Source: Pseudomonas putida | GTDB lineage: Bacteria; Pseudomonadota; Gammaproteobacteria; Pseudomonadales; Pseudomonadaceae | Assembly (NCBI RefSeq): GCF_001636055.1 | Contig: NZ_CP011789.1 | Coordinates: forward strand, 3,844,001 to 3,908,000 | DNA length: 64,000 nucleotides | Direction of reading: 5' to 3' | Part shown: one piece after another, positions 37,971-47,975 of the stretch | Layout: every line of letters starts with the position of its first letter | Numbering within the stretch: position 1 is the first letter of the stretch | Notes under the pieces: generated by a model | Database searches by the model: none | Seen by the model: the letters and a program-made list of their open reading frames with translations, nothing else | Told to the model about the DNA's origin: nothing | Position numbers and translations under genes: made by a program

Positions 37971-38736
37971 CGACCACGAACAACCGCGGGAACGGCAGCA
38001 ACACCTTGCCATCGGTGGCTTTCGGGTAATCCTGCTCCATGGCCTGCAAGTAGAGCTGCAGGAAGCTTTCGCGCTCGGCCTCGTCCAGCCGCGCCAGGTA
38101 CGGCCGCAGGCCCGAACCCTTGAACCACTCCACCACGGCGCCCGCGCCGCCCTCAAGCACATGGTGATAGGTGGTACGCCACACATCCACGCGTTCGCAC
38201 AGCGGGCTAAGCAGGTCGTAGTAGAACGCGCCGCTGTGTCGCGGTGGCAAGGAAAAATCGCTGAACTTGTCTTTCCACGGGCCTTGGCTGGCAATCTCGC
38301 GCATGCGCTTGTGGGCAGGTTCGTCAAGGTTGTCGGGAGTCTGCACCGCCAGGCTGCCGCCCTCGGAAAGCTGGCGGATCAGGTGCGGGTACAGCTCACG
38401 GTGGTTCGGCACCCATTGCAACGACGCGTTGGCGAGGATCAGGTCCTGGGGTTCGGCAGCCTTCCAGGTGGCGATGTCGGCTACCTCGCAACGCACCCGC
38501 GGCACCTTCAGGCGTGGTCGCTCGCGCGCCTTGTCGATCATGTCCTGGTCGCTGTCCAAGGCCAGCACCTGGGCGTCGCCATGCTGTTGCAGCAAGACCT
38601 CGGTGGAGTTGCCAGGGCCGCAACCAAGGTCAGTGGCATGGCGCACCGGCCGCGGTGGCACGGCCGCGAGCAGATCGCGCACGGCGCGGGTGCGTTCATT
38701 TTCGAAGAGCGAATATTGGGTGGCGGACCAGGCCAT
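37960..38736 (-). CDS. tam: trans-aconitate 2-methyltransferase
   Basis: A 258-residue SAM-dependent methyltransferase. SAM motif I is ATDLGCGPGNSTEVLL at about residues 34-49, with motif II acidic VLALDSDQDM and the family-typical start MAWSATQYSLFENERTRAV. Tam methylates trans-aconitate, which forms spontaneously from the citric acid cycle intermediate cis-aconitate and inhibits aconitase. Length and motifs are normal. The 3' ends of this gene and the DUF2784 gene overlap by 11 bases, so the two transcripts are antisense at their tails. Confidence 0.93.
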   Translation of the reverse strand: MAWSATQYSLFENERTRAVRDLLAAVPPRPVRHATDLGCGPGNSTEVLLQQHGDAQVLALDSDQDMIDKARERPRLKVPRVRCEVADIATWKAAEPQDLILANASLQWVPNHRELYPHLIRQLSEGGSLAVQTPDNLDEPAHKRMREIASQGPWKDKFSDFSLPPRHSGAFYYDLLSPLCERVDVWRTTYHHVLEGGAGAVVEWFKGSGLRPYLARLDEAERESFLQLYLQAMEQDYPKATDGKVLLPFPRLFVVATR

Positions 38737-38887
38737 GGGCGACTCCTTCGGCAGTTGGAAGCGCTAGCATAGGCCTTTTCCCGAACGTCCGGGGTATCGG
38801 TCTGACCGATCCGCTTCGCCTGAACGAAAACAGGAACCGACAGCCTATGCTGGAGGTCATCCGCATAACCTCCACACGTCGCTTGCC

Positions 38888-39622
38888 ATGAATGCCTTCC
38901 CCTATCCGCGTCTTGCCCTGCCTCTGGCCATCCTTGCGTTGATCGGCGCCTCCTTCCTGCTCGCCTCGCCCTGGATGGGCCAGGGCTTCGAGCTGTCCGA
39001 CCTGTCCACCGACAGCCAGAACCGCCTGACCCGGCAACTGGAGGACGGCAGCCTGTTGACCCTGGACAACGGGTCGGCCGTGGACCTGACGTTCGACCGC
39101 GCCCAGCGACGGATCGACCTGCTCAAGGGCCAACTGTTGCTAGAGGTGGCACGGGGCGATACCCGCCCGCTGTTCATCGTCACCCCACACGGCAGCCTGC
39201 GGCCGCTGGACGCGAAACTGATCGTCGAACGGCTGCAGGACAGCAGCGAAGTCACCGTGCTGGAGGGGCGGGTCGAACTGGCGGGCAACGACCGCCAACG
39301 CTCGCTCAACCGCGGCCAGCAGTTGCGCTTCGATGGCATCACCCCCGGCACCCTGACCCAGGTCGATACCGGCGATACCCAGGCAGCCTGGTACCTGGAG
39401 CGCCTACCCGGCGATGGTCAGCCATTGAACGAAACCCTCGAGCGCCTGGCCCGGCACCACCGTGGCCTGCTGCTGTTCGATGCCCCCTCGCTGGCCAACC
39501 TGAAGGTCGCCGACGACCTGGCCCTGGACGACACCGACCAGGCCCTGGATGACCTGCAGGCCACCCTGCCGATCAAGGTCGCCCGTTACACCGATTGGCT
39601 GACGGTGGTGCGGCGCAAATGA
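38888..39622 (+). CDS. FecR-like periplasmic protein lacking the anti-sigma domain
   Basis: A 244-residue protein starting directly with a membrane helix (about 8-27; LALPLAILALIGASFLLASP). It continues with a FecR-type domain (about 40-165; RQLEDGSLLTLDNGSAVDL, then RRIDLLKGQLLLEVARG) and a C-terminal STN-like part. The cytosolic DUF4880 anti-sigma domain (some 80 residues) present in the FecR at 9334 is absent, and no other upstream frame encodes it. It cannot work as a normal sigma regulator unless it pairs with another protein. No sigma factor or TonB receptor is near. A strong terminator follows immediately. Confidence 0.8.
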   Translation: MNAFPYPRLALPLAILALIGASFLLASPWMGQGFELSDLSTDSQNRLTRQLEDGSLLTLDNGSAVDLTFDRAQRRIDLLKGQLLLEVARGDTRPLFIVTPHGSLRPLDAKLIVERLQDSSEVTVLEGRVELAGNDRQRSLNRGQQLRFDGITPGTLTQVDTGDTQAAWYLERLPGDGQPLNETLERLARHHRGLLLFDAPSLANLKVADDLALDDTDQALDDLQATLPIKVARYTDWLTVVRRK

Positions 39623-39659
39623 AAACGCGGCCGGTCCCTGGAGGAGCCGGCCGCGTTTT
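39622..39659. terminator. bidirectional Rho-independent terminator
   Basis: Perfect 13-bp stem AAAACGCGGCCGG / CCGGCCGCGTTTT (39622-39634 and 39647-39659) with a 12-base loop. The A and T ends serve both strands, ending the FecR-like gene on one side and the permease gene on the other. Confidence 0.93.
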
Positions 39660-39679
39660 CAGTACAACCCAGGTAGCGA

Positions 39680-41092
39680 TCAGTGCCGCTTGGCGCTACG
39701 GATCTGATGCACCACACCCATGGCCACCACGATGGCCGCGGCGATACCGGTGGAGATCACCAGGATCTGGTAGTCAGGCATGAAGGCCATGGTCACCAGT
39801 GCGGCAACGATGAAGGCGATCACCAGGTAGGTCAGCCAAGGGAACAGCCACATCTTCAGGCGCACCTCACGGCCCTCGGCGATCAGCTTGCGGCGCATGC
39901 GCAGCTGCGAGAAGGCGATCACCAGGTACACCAGCAGGGCGATCATGCCGGTAGTGTTCATCAGGGTTTCCAGCACATCCTTCGGGCGCAGGGTCTCGCT
40001 GAAGTTGATCAGCGCACAGACCACCGCCACGGCGCAGGAGCCGAGGATCGCGTATACCGGCACGCCGGTCCCGGTGCGGGTGATCTTGAAGAACGACGGT
40101 GCATCACCGCGCTGCGACAGCGAGAAGAGCATGCGTGAAGCGGTGTAGTGGCCGGAGATAAGGCAACTGCTCACCGAGGTCAACACCACGAAGTTCATCA
40201 GCAACTCGGCATACGGCACACCCAGCAGTTCCAGGGTGCGACGGTAGGCGCCATAGCCGGAAACGCCCAGGTGCGGATCGTTCCACGGCACCAGGCAGAC
40301 GATCAGGAAAATCGAGCCGACGTAGAACAGGCACACACGCCACACCACCGAGTTGGTGGCCTTGACGATCTGGGTAGCCGGGTCCTTCGCTTCCGAAGCC
40401 GCGATGGTCACGATCTCGGCACCGAGGAAGGCGAACATCACGCCGAGCAAGGCGCCGATCACCGTGGTGATGCCGTTGGGCATGAAGCCTTCGGCGGTCA
40501 GGTGGGTGATGCCGCGCACCTCACCGAACTGCCAGACGTTCATCACTGCGGCGGTACACACCACCAGGAAACAGACGATCGCCACCACCTTGATCAAGGC
40601 GAACCAGAACTCGAACTCGCCGTAGTGCTTGACGTTGAAGAAGTTCACGGTGATCAGCAGCAAGGTGGTCGCCAGCACGAACACGTTGACGCTGACATCA
40701 GGGAAGAAGCCATGCAGGATCTTGCCCGCCACGTAGGCTTCCCAGGCCATGAGGATGACCCAGTACCACCAGTACAGCCAACCGATGGTGAAACCGGCCC
40801 AACGCCCGATGGCGCGGTCGGCGTAGGTGGAGAACGAGCCGGTGTCCGGCGAGGAGGTCGCCATCTCGCCAAGCATGCGCATGATCAGCACCACCAGGAT
40901 GCCGCCGGCGAGGTACGCCAGGACAGCCGCTGGGCCGGCGCTGTGGATCACGCTGCCGGAGCCGACGAACAAGGCGCCGCCAATGACCCCGGCGATCGAC
41001 ATCATCGTCAGGTGGCGCGACTTGAGCGAGGCACTGAGCTTGCTCTCGTGCCCGCCTTCCGCGGAGGTGGTGGATGTGGATGTTGCGTCCAT
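39680..41092 (-). CDS. amino-acid permease (GABA permease-like, APC family)
   Basis: A 470-residue twelve-helix amino-acid permease. The motif SLKSRHLTMMSIAGVIGGALF at helix 1 and the consensus amphipathic region EIVTIAASEAKDP are diagnostic of the APC amino-acid transporter family; the sequence is close in character to GabP (4-aminobutyrate). It is divergent from a MocR regulator across 333 bases, as in GabR-type systems, so it likely imports GABA or a related amino acid under that control. It is bounded by a strong terminator. Confidence 0.9.
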   Translation of the reverse strand: MDATSTSTTSAEGGHESKLSASLKSRHLTMMSIAGVIGGALFVGSGSVIHSAGPAAVLAYLAGGILVVLIMRMLGEMATSSPDTGSFSTYADRAIGRWAGFTIGWLYWWYWVILMAWEAYVAGKILHGFFPDVSVNVFVLATTLLLITVNFFNVKHYGEFEFWFALIKVVAIVCFLVVCTAAVMNVWQFGEVRGITHLTAEGFMPNGITTVIGALLGVMFAFLGAEIVTIAASEAKDPATQIVKATNSVVWRVCLFYVGSIFLIVCLVPWNDPHLGVSGYGAYRRTLELLGVPYAELLMNFVVLTSVSSCLISGHYTASRMLFSLSQRGDAPSFFKITRTGTGVPVYAILGSCAVAVVCALINFSETLRPKDVLETLMNTTGMIALLVYLVIAFSQLRMRRKLIAEGREVRLKMWLFPWLTYLVIAFIVAALVTMAFMPDYQILVISTGIAAAIVVAMGVVHQIRSAKRH

Positions 41093-41233
41093 CAGTTGTG
41101 TACCCCGTGCTTCTTTTTATCCAAGGAAAAACTGTGAAACCCCGATGGTTATCGGCCTCACCTGTACATCAGCGCTATTGCGGGCAGGAGGTGTGAAGAA
41201 CACACGCAGACCATCCATGGCGGCCTGCTGACG

Positions 41234-41257
41234 CGCCCGAGGGTTGCCGCTCGGGCG
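41234..41257. repeat. stem-loop in the permease/MocR divergent region
   Basis: Perfect 8-bp inverted repeat CGCCCGAG / CTCGGGCG with an 8-base loop, inside the 333-base gap 41093-41425. The same gap holds CCTGTACA (41161-41168) and its inverse TGTACAGG (41352-41359), which might be regulator half-sites. No gene is seen in the gap. Confidence 0.45.
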
Positions 41258-41425
41258 AACTGAACGTGTTGCATCTGGCGATATCTGACACCTAATGTAA
41301 AAATGTCCGCCACATAGAGCCATGCACAGTGGCATGAAACTCGCACTGCACTGTACAGGCCGCCAATGCAATACACCCGCGACACCCTGCAGGCGCTTGG
41401 CGTTACGCACACCTGAAGGCACCCC

Positions 41426-42844
41426 ATGCTGCGACTACATCCCGACTCCCCTACCCCGCTGGTCAACCAGATCATCGACGGATTGCGCGAGCTCATCGAC
41501 AACCAGACCCTCAAGCCCGGCGCCAAGGTGCCGTCTATCCGCGCGTTTGCCTCGACCTACTCGGTGAGCACCTTCACCGTGGTCGAAGCCTACGACCGCC
41601 TGGTGGCCCAGGGGCTGCTGGTCAGTCGCGGCAACGCGGGTTTCTTCGTCAGCCGCTCGGCGGGCGAGTTGCTCGACACGCACACCCCGCAAGCTGACAC
41701 AACCCGACCATCGTTCAACTCCGAGTGGTACCTGCAACAGATCTTCGAAACCCGCCAACTGCCGTTCAAACCCGGCTGCGGCTGGCTGCCCAACGACTGG
41801 ATGTACGAAGATGGCTTGCGTCGCGGCATGCGCCAGGTGGCCGGCAGCCCGCTGGAGCTGTCTGGCTATGGTGATCCGATGGGCCTGCCTGAACTGCGCG
41901 CGCTGACCGCGCAGAACCTGCAGCAGGAGCTGTCGATCGTCGCCAGCCCTGCGCAACTGATGCTCACCCATGGCGCCAGCCAGGCGCTGGACCTGGCCGT
42001 GCGCACCCTGGTGCGACCGGGTGACGTGGTGCTGGTGGACGACCCAGGCTATCCCAACCTGATGAGCATCCTGCGCTTTCAGGGCGCGACCTTGGTGGGC
42101 GTCCCGCGCACACCGGTGGGCTACGACCTCGACCAGTTGGAGCGCTTGCTCGCCCACCATCGCCCGACGGTGTTCTTCACCCAGCCACACCTGCACAGCC
42201 CGACCTGTTCGCGCACGCCGCTCGCGCAGTTGCACCGCCTGCTGCAACTGGCGTCGCAGCATGGTTTGCGCCTGGTGGAGAACAACCTCTACGCCGACAT
42301 GATCGCCGAGCCACAGCCGTGCCTTGCCAGCCTCGATCATCTGCAGCAGGTGGTATACGTGGGCAGCTACTCCAAGAGCATCTCGCCCAACGTGCGGGTG
42401 GGCTACCTGGTGGCCGAAGCCGAGGTGATGCAGCAGCTGTTGCAGCTGAAGATGCGTTCAGGGCTGACCACCTCGCAGGTGATGGAGCGGGTGGTGTACG
42501 CCGCAGTGATCGACGGTCGCTGGCGCAAGCACCTCAAGCGCCTGCGCCAGCGCCTGGCAGAAGCGCATCAGGAAGTGGGTCGACACCTGCATCGGCTGGG
42601 CTTCGAGCTGTTCATCGAGTCGGACGAAGGCATGTACATCTGGACCCGCCACCCGGCCATTCCCGATAGTGCGGCGCTGCTCGACGATGCGCTGGAACAG
42701 GGGATCATGCTTGGGCCTGGGCAGTTGTTCATGGTCGATGCGCAGGCCACGGGGTGGATGCGGTTCAATGTGGCGTTCAGTACGGATCCCGGGATGTGGG
42801 AGTTGCTGGAGAAGGTGTTGGTGCGGCATGTCAGGCGAGGGTGA
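41426..42844 (+). CDS. MocR-type regulator with altered PLP-site residues
   Basis: A 472-residue MocR/GabR-like regulator. It has a GntR helix-turn-helix (about 8-72; KPGAKVPSIRAFASTYSVST) and an aminotransferase-fold domain (about 95-470). The PLP lysine is kept (VGSYSKSISPNVRVGYL), but the Asp that normally contacts the PLP ring nitrogen is Asn (LVENNLYADM in place of EDDVY), and the NPTG loop reads HSPTC. PLP may bind for sensing without catalysis. It is divergent from the GABA-type permease, its probable target. It ends 8 bases from the convergent dnaE2. Confidence 0.9.
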   Translation: MLRLHPDSPTPLVNQIIDGLRELIDNQTLKPGAKVPSIRAFASTYSVSTFTVVEAYDRLVAQGLLVSRGNAGFFVSRSAGELLDTHTPQADTTRPSFNSEWYLQQIFETRQLPFKPGCGWLPNDWMYEDGLRRGMRQVAGSPLELSGYGDPMGLPELRALTAQNLQQELSIVASPAQLMLTHGASQALDLAVRTLVRPGDVVLVDDPGYPNLMSILRFQGATLVGVPRTPVGYDLDQLERLLAHHRPTVFFTQPHLHSPTCSRTPLAQLHRLLQLASQHGLRLVENNLYADMIAEPQPCLASLDHLQQVVYVGSYSKSISPNVRVGYLVAEAEVMQQLLQLKMRSGLTTSQVMERVVYAAVIDGRWRKHLKRLRQRLAEAHQEVGRHLHRLGFELFIESDEGMYIWTRHPAIPDSAALLDDALEQGIMLGPGQLFMVDAQATGWMRFNVAFSTDPGMWELLEKVLVRHVRRG

Positions 42845-42852
42845 GGTAAAGG

Positions 42853-45800
42853 CTAATGAAAATCCCGACTCCTCACATCCAGCCCCCGCAATAACCCACT
42901 GACATCCTCCAACCGCCGCGCGATCAGGTGTCTGACACCCTTATCCTGCTCCAGCCGGCCACTGACCTTGAGCAATTGCGAGCCCACCAGGGCTCGCCGC
43001 TGTCGCTCGGCCAGATCCCGCCACACCACCACGTTGAGCATGCCGAACTCGTCTTCCAGGGTGACGAAGGTCACACCGCTGGCCGTCTGGGGGCGCTGGC
43101 GACCCACGACGATGCCGGCCACGGCAACGCTGTCGCCATGGCTCAAGCCATCCAGCTCACGAGAGCTGCGGCAACCCAGCGCGCGCAGGCGTGAACGCAG
43201 CAGCGTCAAAGGATGCGGGCCAAGTGTGGTGCCCAGGGTCGCGTAGTCGGCGAACAGGTCTTCGGCGATGCTCGGCGTCGGCAAGCTCACTTCGCTCTCA
43301 GGCGCAGACTCGACCCCAGCGAACAACGGCAGTTGCGCCTGCACGGCAGCGACCTGCCAGCGCGCCTGATGGCGATCGCGAGCCAGGGCACGCAAGGCAC
43401 CGGCATCGGCCAGGCGCGCGCGGGCGCGGCTGTCGAGGGACGCACGCAGGCACAGATCCTCGACATCCCGCCATGGCCGCTGCGCCCGCGCCTGCTCCAG
43501 GCGCCGGGCATCGTCCTCGCCGAAACCACGAACCTGCCGCAGCCCCAGGCGAATCGCCAGGGCATCACCGCCTTGCGGTTCCAGGGTGCAGTCCCAGGCG
43601 CTGTGAACGACATCCACCGGTCGCACCTCGATGCCCTGGCGACGGGCCTCCTGCAAAAGCTGGTCGGGGCTGTAGAACCCCATGGGCCAACTGTTGATCA
43701 ACGCGCAGGTGAAGATCGCCGGCTCGTGGCACTTGAGCCAACTGCTGGCGTAGCACAGCAAGGCGAAACTGGCGGCGTGGGACTCGGGGAAGCCATAGCT
43801 GCCGAACCCCTTGATCTGCTCGAAGATGCGTTCGGCAAAGGCCAGCTCGTAACCATTGCGCAACATGCCGTCGAGCAAACGCAGCCGATGCGGCTCCAGC
43901 CCGCCATGACGCTTCCACGCCGCCATGCTGCGGCGCAACTGGTCGGCTTCGCCTGGGGTGTAGTCGGCCGCGACCATCGCCAGTTCCATTACCTGTTCCT
44001 GGAACAACGGTACACCGAGGGTCCGCTCGAAAACCGCCTCGAGTTTTTTCGAAGGATAGGTGACCGGCTCTTGCTTCAGACGCCGCCGCAGATAGGGATG
44101 CACCATGTCCCCCTGGATCGGCCCGGGCCGCACGATCGCCACCTCGATGACCAGGTCGTAGAAGGTGCGCGGCTGCAGGCGCGGCAGCATGGCCATCTGT
44201 GCCCGCGACTCGATCTGGAACACCCCCATGGTCTCGGCGCGGCTGATCATCGCGTAGGTGGCGGGGTCTTCCTGGGGGATGCTGGCCAGGGTCAGCTCGC
44301 GGCCACGGTGCAGCCGGAGCAGATCGAAACAACGGCGCAGGGCGCTGAGCATGCCCAGGGCAAGCACATCGACCTTGAGCAGACCCACCATGTCCAGGTC
44401 GTCCTTGTCCCACTGGATCACCGTGCGCTCGGGCATGGCGGCGTTCTCCACCGGCACCAGCTGGTCCAGTGGCTGCTCGCAGATCACGAAACCGCCAGGG
44501 TGCTGCGACAGGTGTCGAGGGAAACCGATCAGCTCACCCGCCAGCACCAGGATACGCCGCAACGATGGGCTCTGCGCCTCGAAACCAGCCTCGGCCAGGC
44601 GCTGCGCATCGGGAATGCGATCGCTCCAGCGCCCGCAGCATTTGGCCAGGGCATCCACCTGGTCGCTCGGCAGACCCAGCACCCGAGCCACGTCACGCAC
44701 GGCGCCAGCAGCGTGATAGGTGCTGACCACCGCGGTCAGCGCCGCGCGGTGTCGGCCATAGCGCCTGAACACATACTGGATCACCTCTTCGCGGCGGTCA
44801 TGTTCGAAGTCCACGTCGATGTCGGGCGGTTCATTGCGCTCACGTGAGAGAAAGCGCTCGAACAGCAGGCGGTGACTCATTGGGTCGAGCTCGGTGATAC
44901 CCAGCACGAAACACACCACCGAGTTGGCCGCAGAGCCCCGCCCCTGGCAGAGGATATTCTGCCGGCGGGCGAAATCGACGATGTCGTGGACGGTGAGAAA
45001 GTAGCTTTCGTAGCCCAGTTCCTCGATCAGCGTCAGTTCGCCCTCAAGCGTCTGGTACACCTCGGCGCTGGCACCCTGCGGCCAGCGTATCGACAGGCGC
45101 TGCTCGCACAGGTGGCGCAACCAGCTCGCCGGGCTGTGGCCTTCAGGGACAAGCTCACGGGGGTACTGGTACTTCAGCTCGCTCAGGTCGAAGCGGCAGC
45201 GCTCGGCAATGACCAGGGTTTCGCTCAGCAGGTCGCCGGGGTGCAGCTCGGCCAGTTGCTCGCGGCTGCGCAGGTGGCGTTCGCCATTGGGGTAGAGGTA
45301 ACGCCCGGCCTCGGCCACCGTGCAGTGCTGGCGGATCGCCGTCATGCAGTCCTGCAAGGCGCGACGACCACGGACATGCATGTGCACGTCGCCACAGGAC
45401 ACGGCGCGAATCGCCAGTTGCCCGGCCAGGGCACGCAAACGCTGCAAGCGCGCTGCGTCGTCGCTGCCACGGTGCTGGTGCACTGCCAGCCACAGCCGCT
45501 CGGGGAACAGTGCCTGCAACCAGCGGCCGGGTTCGGGGTCGCCAGGGTCGTCAGCGATCCACAGCGCCAGCAAGCCTGAGCAATGCGCCTGCAGGTCTTC
45601 AGCCAGCAATCGATACTCGCCCTTCTCTGCCCGACGCCGCGCGCGGGTAATGAGCGCGCAGAGGCTCTGGTAGCCGGTCAGGTTCTCCACCAGCAGCACC
45701 AGGCGTGGCCCATCCTGCACCTGCACTTCGCTGCCGACGATCAGCCGTACGCCATGCTCGCGGGCCGCCTGCCAGGCGCGGACAATCCCGGCCAGGGTAC

Positions 45801-45933
45801 ATTCGTCGGTGATTGCCAGGGCCTGATAGCCCTGCTCTTGGGCACGACGAAACAGCTCGTCGGCGCTGGAGGCACCGCGCTGAAAACTGAAATTCGACAG
45901 GCAATGCAGCTCGGCGTACTCAGGCAGGCTCAT
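42853..45933 (-). CDS. dnaE2: error-prone DNA polymerase DnaE2 (ImuC)
   Basis: A 1026-residue C-family polymerase alpha subunit of the ImuC/DnaE2 type. Order: PHP domain (about 1-280), polymerase palm with the catalytic carboxylates in [12 protein letters not shown], fingers, a helix-hairpin-helix region, and a C-terminal OB fold ([16 protein letters not shown]). It performs translesion synthesis in damage-induced mutagenesis with ImuA and ImuB. ATG 45933 overlaps the imuB stop (ATGA), so it is translationally coupled. It is the last gene of the lexA2-imuA-imuB-dnaE2 SOS operon. Confidence 0.96.
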   Translation of the reverse strand: MSLPEYAELHCLSNFSFQRGASSADELFRRAQEQGYQALAITDECTLAGIVRAWQAAREHGVRLIVGSEVQVQDGPRLVLLVENLTGYQSLCALITRARRRAEKGEYRLLAEDLQAHCSGLLALWIADDPGDPEPGRWLQALFPERLWLAVHQHRGSDDAARLQRLRALAGQLAIRAVSCGDVHMHVRGRRALQDCMTAIRQHCTVAEAGRYLYPNGERHLRSREQLAELHPGDLLSETLVIAERCRFDLSELKYQYPRELVPEGHSPASWLRHLCEQRLSIRWPQGASAEVYQTLEGELTLIEELGYESYFLTVHDIVDFARRQNILCQGRGSAANSVVCFVLGITELDPMSHRLLFERFLSRERNEPPDIDVDFEHDRREEVIQYVFRRYGRHRAALTAVVSTYHAAGAVRDVARVLGLPSDQVDALAKCCGRWSDRIPDAQRLAEAGFEAQSPSLRRILVLAGELIGFPRHLSQHPGGFVICEQPLDQLVPVENAAMPERTVIQWDKDDLDMVGLLKVDVLALGMLSALRRCFDLLRLHRGRELTLASIPQEDPATYAMISRAETMGVFQIESRAQMAMLPRLQPRTFYDLVIEVAIVRPGPIQGDMVHPYLRRRLKQEPVTYPSKKLEAVFERTLGVPLFQEQVMELAMVAADYTPGEADQLRRSMAAWKRHGGLEPHRLRLLDGMLRNGYELAFAERIFEQIKGFGSYGFPESHAASFALLCYASSWLKCHEPAIFTCALINSWPMGFYSPDQLLQEARRQGIEVRPVDVVHSAWDCTLEPQGGDALAIRLGLRQVRGFGEDDARRLEQARAQRPWRDVEDLCLRASLDSRARARLADAGALRALARDRHQARWQVAAVQAQLPLFAGVESAPESEVSLPTPSIAEDLFADYATLGTTLGPHPLTLLRSRLRALGCRSSRELDGLSHGDSVAVAGIVVGRQRPQTASGVTFVTLEDEFGMLNVVVWRDLAERQRRALVGSQLLKVSGRLEQDKGVRHLIARRLEDVSGLLRGLDVRSRDFH

Positions 45934-47348
45934 GCGAACCAGCCCTGCAGCCACAAGGGGCCGGGTTGGGCGAGGTCGCGGTAGGCCCAACCGCGCAACC
46001 CTTCGCGGGTTTCGATGCGGTAGTAGTCGCGGCGCACATCACCGCCATCCCACCAGCCCGATTCGATGCGCTCGGCTTGGCCAAGCCATTGCAGGCCGCC
46101 CTCGGGCAAGGCCAGGGCCTGGGGCAGCAACCAGCCAGGACGGCTGCCGGGCGCGACCGCCAGGCTGCCCGCAGCGCCCTGCTCGCTGGCCTGCCAGGCA
46201 TGCTCGGGACGATGATCGGCTTCGGCGCGCAGCCCCATGACCGCCTCGTCGCCCAACCGGGCACGCAAGCGCTCGCGCAACTGCTCCCAGGGCTGGGCCT
46301 GCTGCGAACGCGGATCGAACAGCGCGCGATGCTGTGGCACGAACGCTGGCAGGTCGGCGGCCAGCAGGCGCACGTTGCGCACCGGCGCCGGAATGCGCAG
46401 CGGTTCCAGCCGGCCACGGGCCAGTTCGAAGAGCATCGCCGCTTCGCGCTCGGCCGCCAGCAAGCCGACCTTGAGCACGGTATCCGGCCCCTCTACGTGC
46501 TCCAGATGCAGCTCGAAACGCTGCACGCCGCAGTCACGCCCGGCAAGAAAAGCGGCCAGGTCATTGATCAGCCGGCGCAGGGGAAACAGTAATGCCTGGT
46601 GCGATTCCACATCGAAATTCAGCTCCAATCTCGACTCGAACCGGTCTGGCGGCTGATAGAAATCCAGCCCCAGCGCACGCTGGCCGAAGAGTTGGTCCAG
46701 GTGCAACTGCACAGGCGCAGCAAAACGCTTGGCCAGGGCATCACGCGGCAAGGCCATGACCTCGCCCAGCCGGCGCAACCCCATGCGCGAGAGGGCCTGG
46801 GCGGCATCGGCAGGCAAGCCGACCCGATCCAGAGGCATGTTCGCCAATGCTGCGCGCGTCTGCTCGGCGCAGGTCAGCGCCAGGCCATCGTGCCCGTTGA
46901 CCAGCATGCGCGCCGCCACCGGATTGCTCGCCAGCACGATACGATGACGCAGGCCGAGTTCCTGCAGTTCTGTACGCAGACGCGCCTCGAAACTCGCCCA
47001 CGGACCGAACAGTTGCAGGCTCGACCCCACCTCCAGCAACAACGCACGCGGATAGTGCAGGCTGACCTGAGCGCTGAACCGGTAGGCCCAGGCCGCCAAC
47101 AGTTGCTGTACTTCGTCGATGCGCGCCGGATCGGCCTCGACACAGGTGAAGCCGTCAGCCAGGGCGCGGGCGGCAGTCAGCGTCTGCCCAGCGCGCAGCC
47201 CCAGGTCGGCGGCCGCCGCATTGACCGCCTGCAACACCCGTCGTTGCGCTGGGCCGCCAAGCAGGACCAGCGGCGAATCGGCGTCGTCCCGCCCGCGCTG
47301 AACGGTGTCCAGCGCCAGCTGCGGCAGCAGGATGCAGGCCCAGAGCAT
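45930..47348 (-). CDS. imuB: ImuB, Y-family polymerase-like protein
   Basis: A 472-residue Y-family polymerase homologue. It has the overall Y-family layout, with recognisable [20 protein letters not shown] and thumb/little-finger regions. The usual acidic catalytic residues (DxD near the N-terminus and SxDE) are missing: the N-terminus reads [10 protein letters not shown] and the second site GSSLQLFG. This is the known state of ImuB, which acts as a scaffold tying DnaE2 to the beta clamp. It lies 6 bases after imuA and overlaps dnaE2 by 4. Confidence 0.94.
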   Translation of the reverse strand: MLWACILLPQLALDTVQRGRDDADSPLVLLGGPAQRRVLQAVNAAAADLGLRAGQTLTAARALADGFTCVEADPARIDEVQQLLAAWAYRFSAQVSLHYPRALLLEVGSSLQLFGPWASFEARLRTELQELGLRHRIVLASNPVAARMLVNGHDGLALTCAEQTRAALANMPLDRVGLPADAAQALSRMGLRRLGEVMALPRDALAKRFAAPVQLHLDQLFGQRALGLDFYQPPDRFESRLELNFDVESHQALLFPLRRLINDLAAFLAGRDCGVQRFELHLEHVEGPDTVLKVGLLAAEREAAMLFELARGRLEPLRIPAPVRNVRLLAADLPAFVPQHRALFDPRSQQAQPWEQLRERLRARLGDEAVMGLRAEADHRPEHAWQASEQGAAGSLAVAPGSRPGWLLPQALALPEGGLQWLGQAERIESGWWDGGDVRRDYYRIETREGLRGWAYRDLAQPGPLWLQGWFA

Positions 47349-47354
47349 GGCGCA

Positions 47355-47975
47355 TCAGCCTCGTCCGGGAGCGGCGATGGGCGTGGCCGGCACCAGACCG
47401 CCACGGCACTTGAGCACTCGCCACTGTGCCGGACGCGTATCGATGGCGATACGCAAAGCCGCAGGCGACGGGTTGTGCGCCGCCTGCTGGGGTCGGCAGG
47501 CGAAGGCCAGCGCCTCACCGGTTTCAGCGGCGACCTGCAAGCGGCGCAATGAGCGGTCATCGGCGCGCTCCGGCCAGCACAGCACCGCCGCACAACTGCC
47601 AGAGCGCAGGCACTGCTCGGCAGCCCACAGGGCCTCGTCTGGCTCGGCCGCGACCTGCGCCAGCCAGCGCAGATCGACGCCTGCCGCCTGCCAGGCCGGC
47701 GCATAGGGAATGAACGGCGGCGCTACCAGCACCACCCGTCCACCCTCGCCGCTCAGCCGGGCGAGGGTCGGCCAGAGCAACTGCAGTTCACCACAACCGG
47801 GGCTGGCCAGCAGCAACTCGCTGAGCGCCGCCGATGGCCAGCCCCCTTCAGGCAGGCGCTCGTCCAGCGCGGCATGACCGGTGGGCTGCAAGCCGAGCGG
47901 GCGCGCCTGGACCTGCCGCCCACGCCAGATTCGGCGCTGGTCGAGCAACCCATCGAGATCGACTACCGCGCCCAT
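47355..47975 (-). CDS. imuA: ImuA, translesion synthesis accessory protein
   Basis: A 206-residue RecA/SulA-related protein of the ImuA family, with the segments RPLGLQPTGHAALDERLPEGGW and GELQLLWPTLARLSGEGGRVVLV. It lacks an intact Walker A motif (GWPSAALSE where RecA has GxxxxGKT). Together with ImuB and DnaE2 it forms the inducible mutasome. The start overlaps the lexA2 stop (TGATG), so expression is coupled. Confidence 0.93.
   Translation of the reverse strand: MGAVVDLDGLLDQRRIWRGRQVQARPLGLQPTGHAALDERLPEGGWPSAALSELLLASPGCGELQLLWPTLARLSGEGGRVVLVAPPFIPYAPAWQAAGVDLRWLAQVAAEPDEALWAAEQCLRSGSCAAVLCWPERADDRSLRRLQVAAETGEALAFACRPQQAAHNPSPAALRIAIDTRPAQWRVLKCRGGLVPATPIAAPGRG

Noticed and set aside
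41161-41359. Paired TGTACA half-sites as MocR operators
   Set aside because: The two CCTGTACA elements are nearly 200 bases apart and short; MocR sites are usually close direct repeats.
43213-44847. 544-residue plus-strand frame inside dnaE2
   Set aside because: The minus strand encodes the polymerase with catalytic DxD residues; the plus-strand frame is low-complexity.
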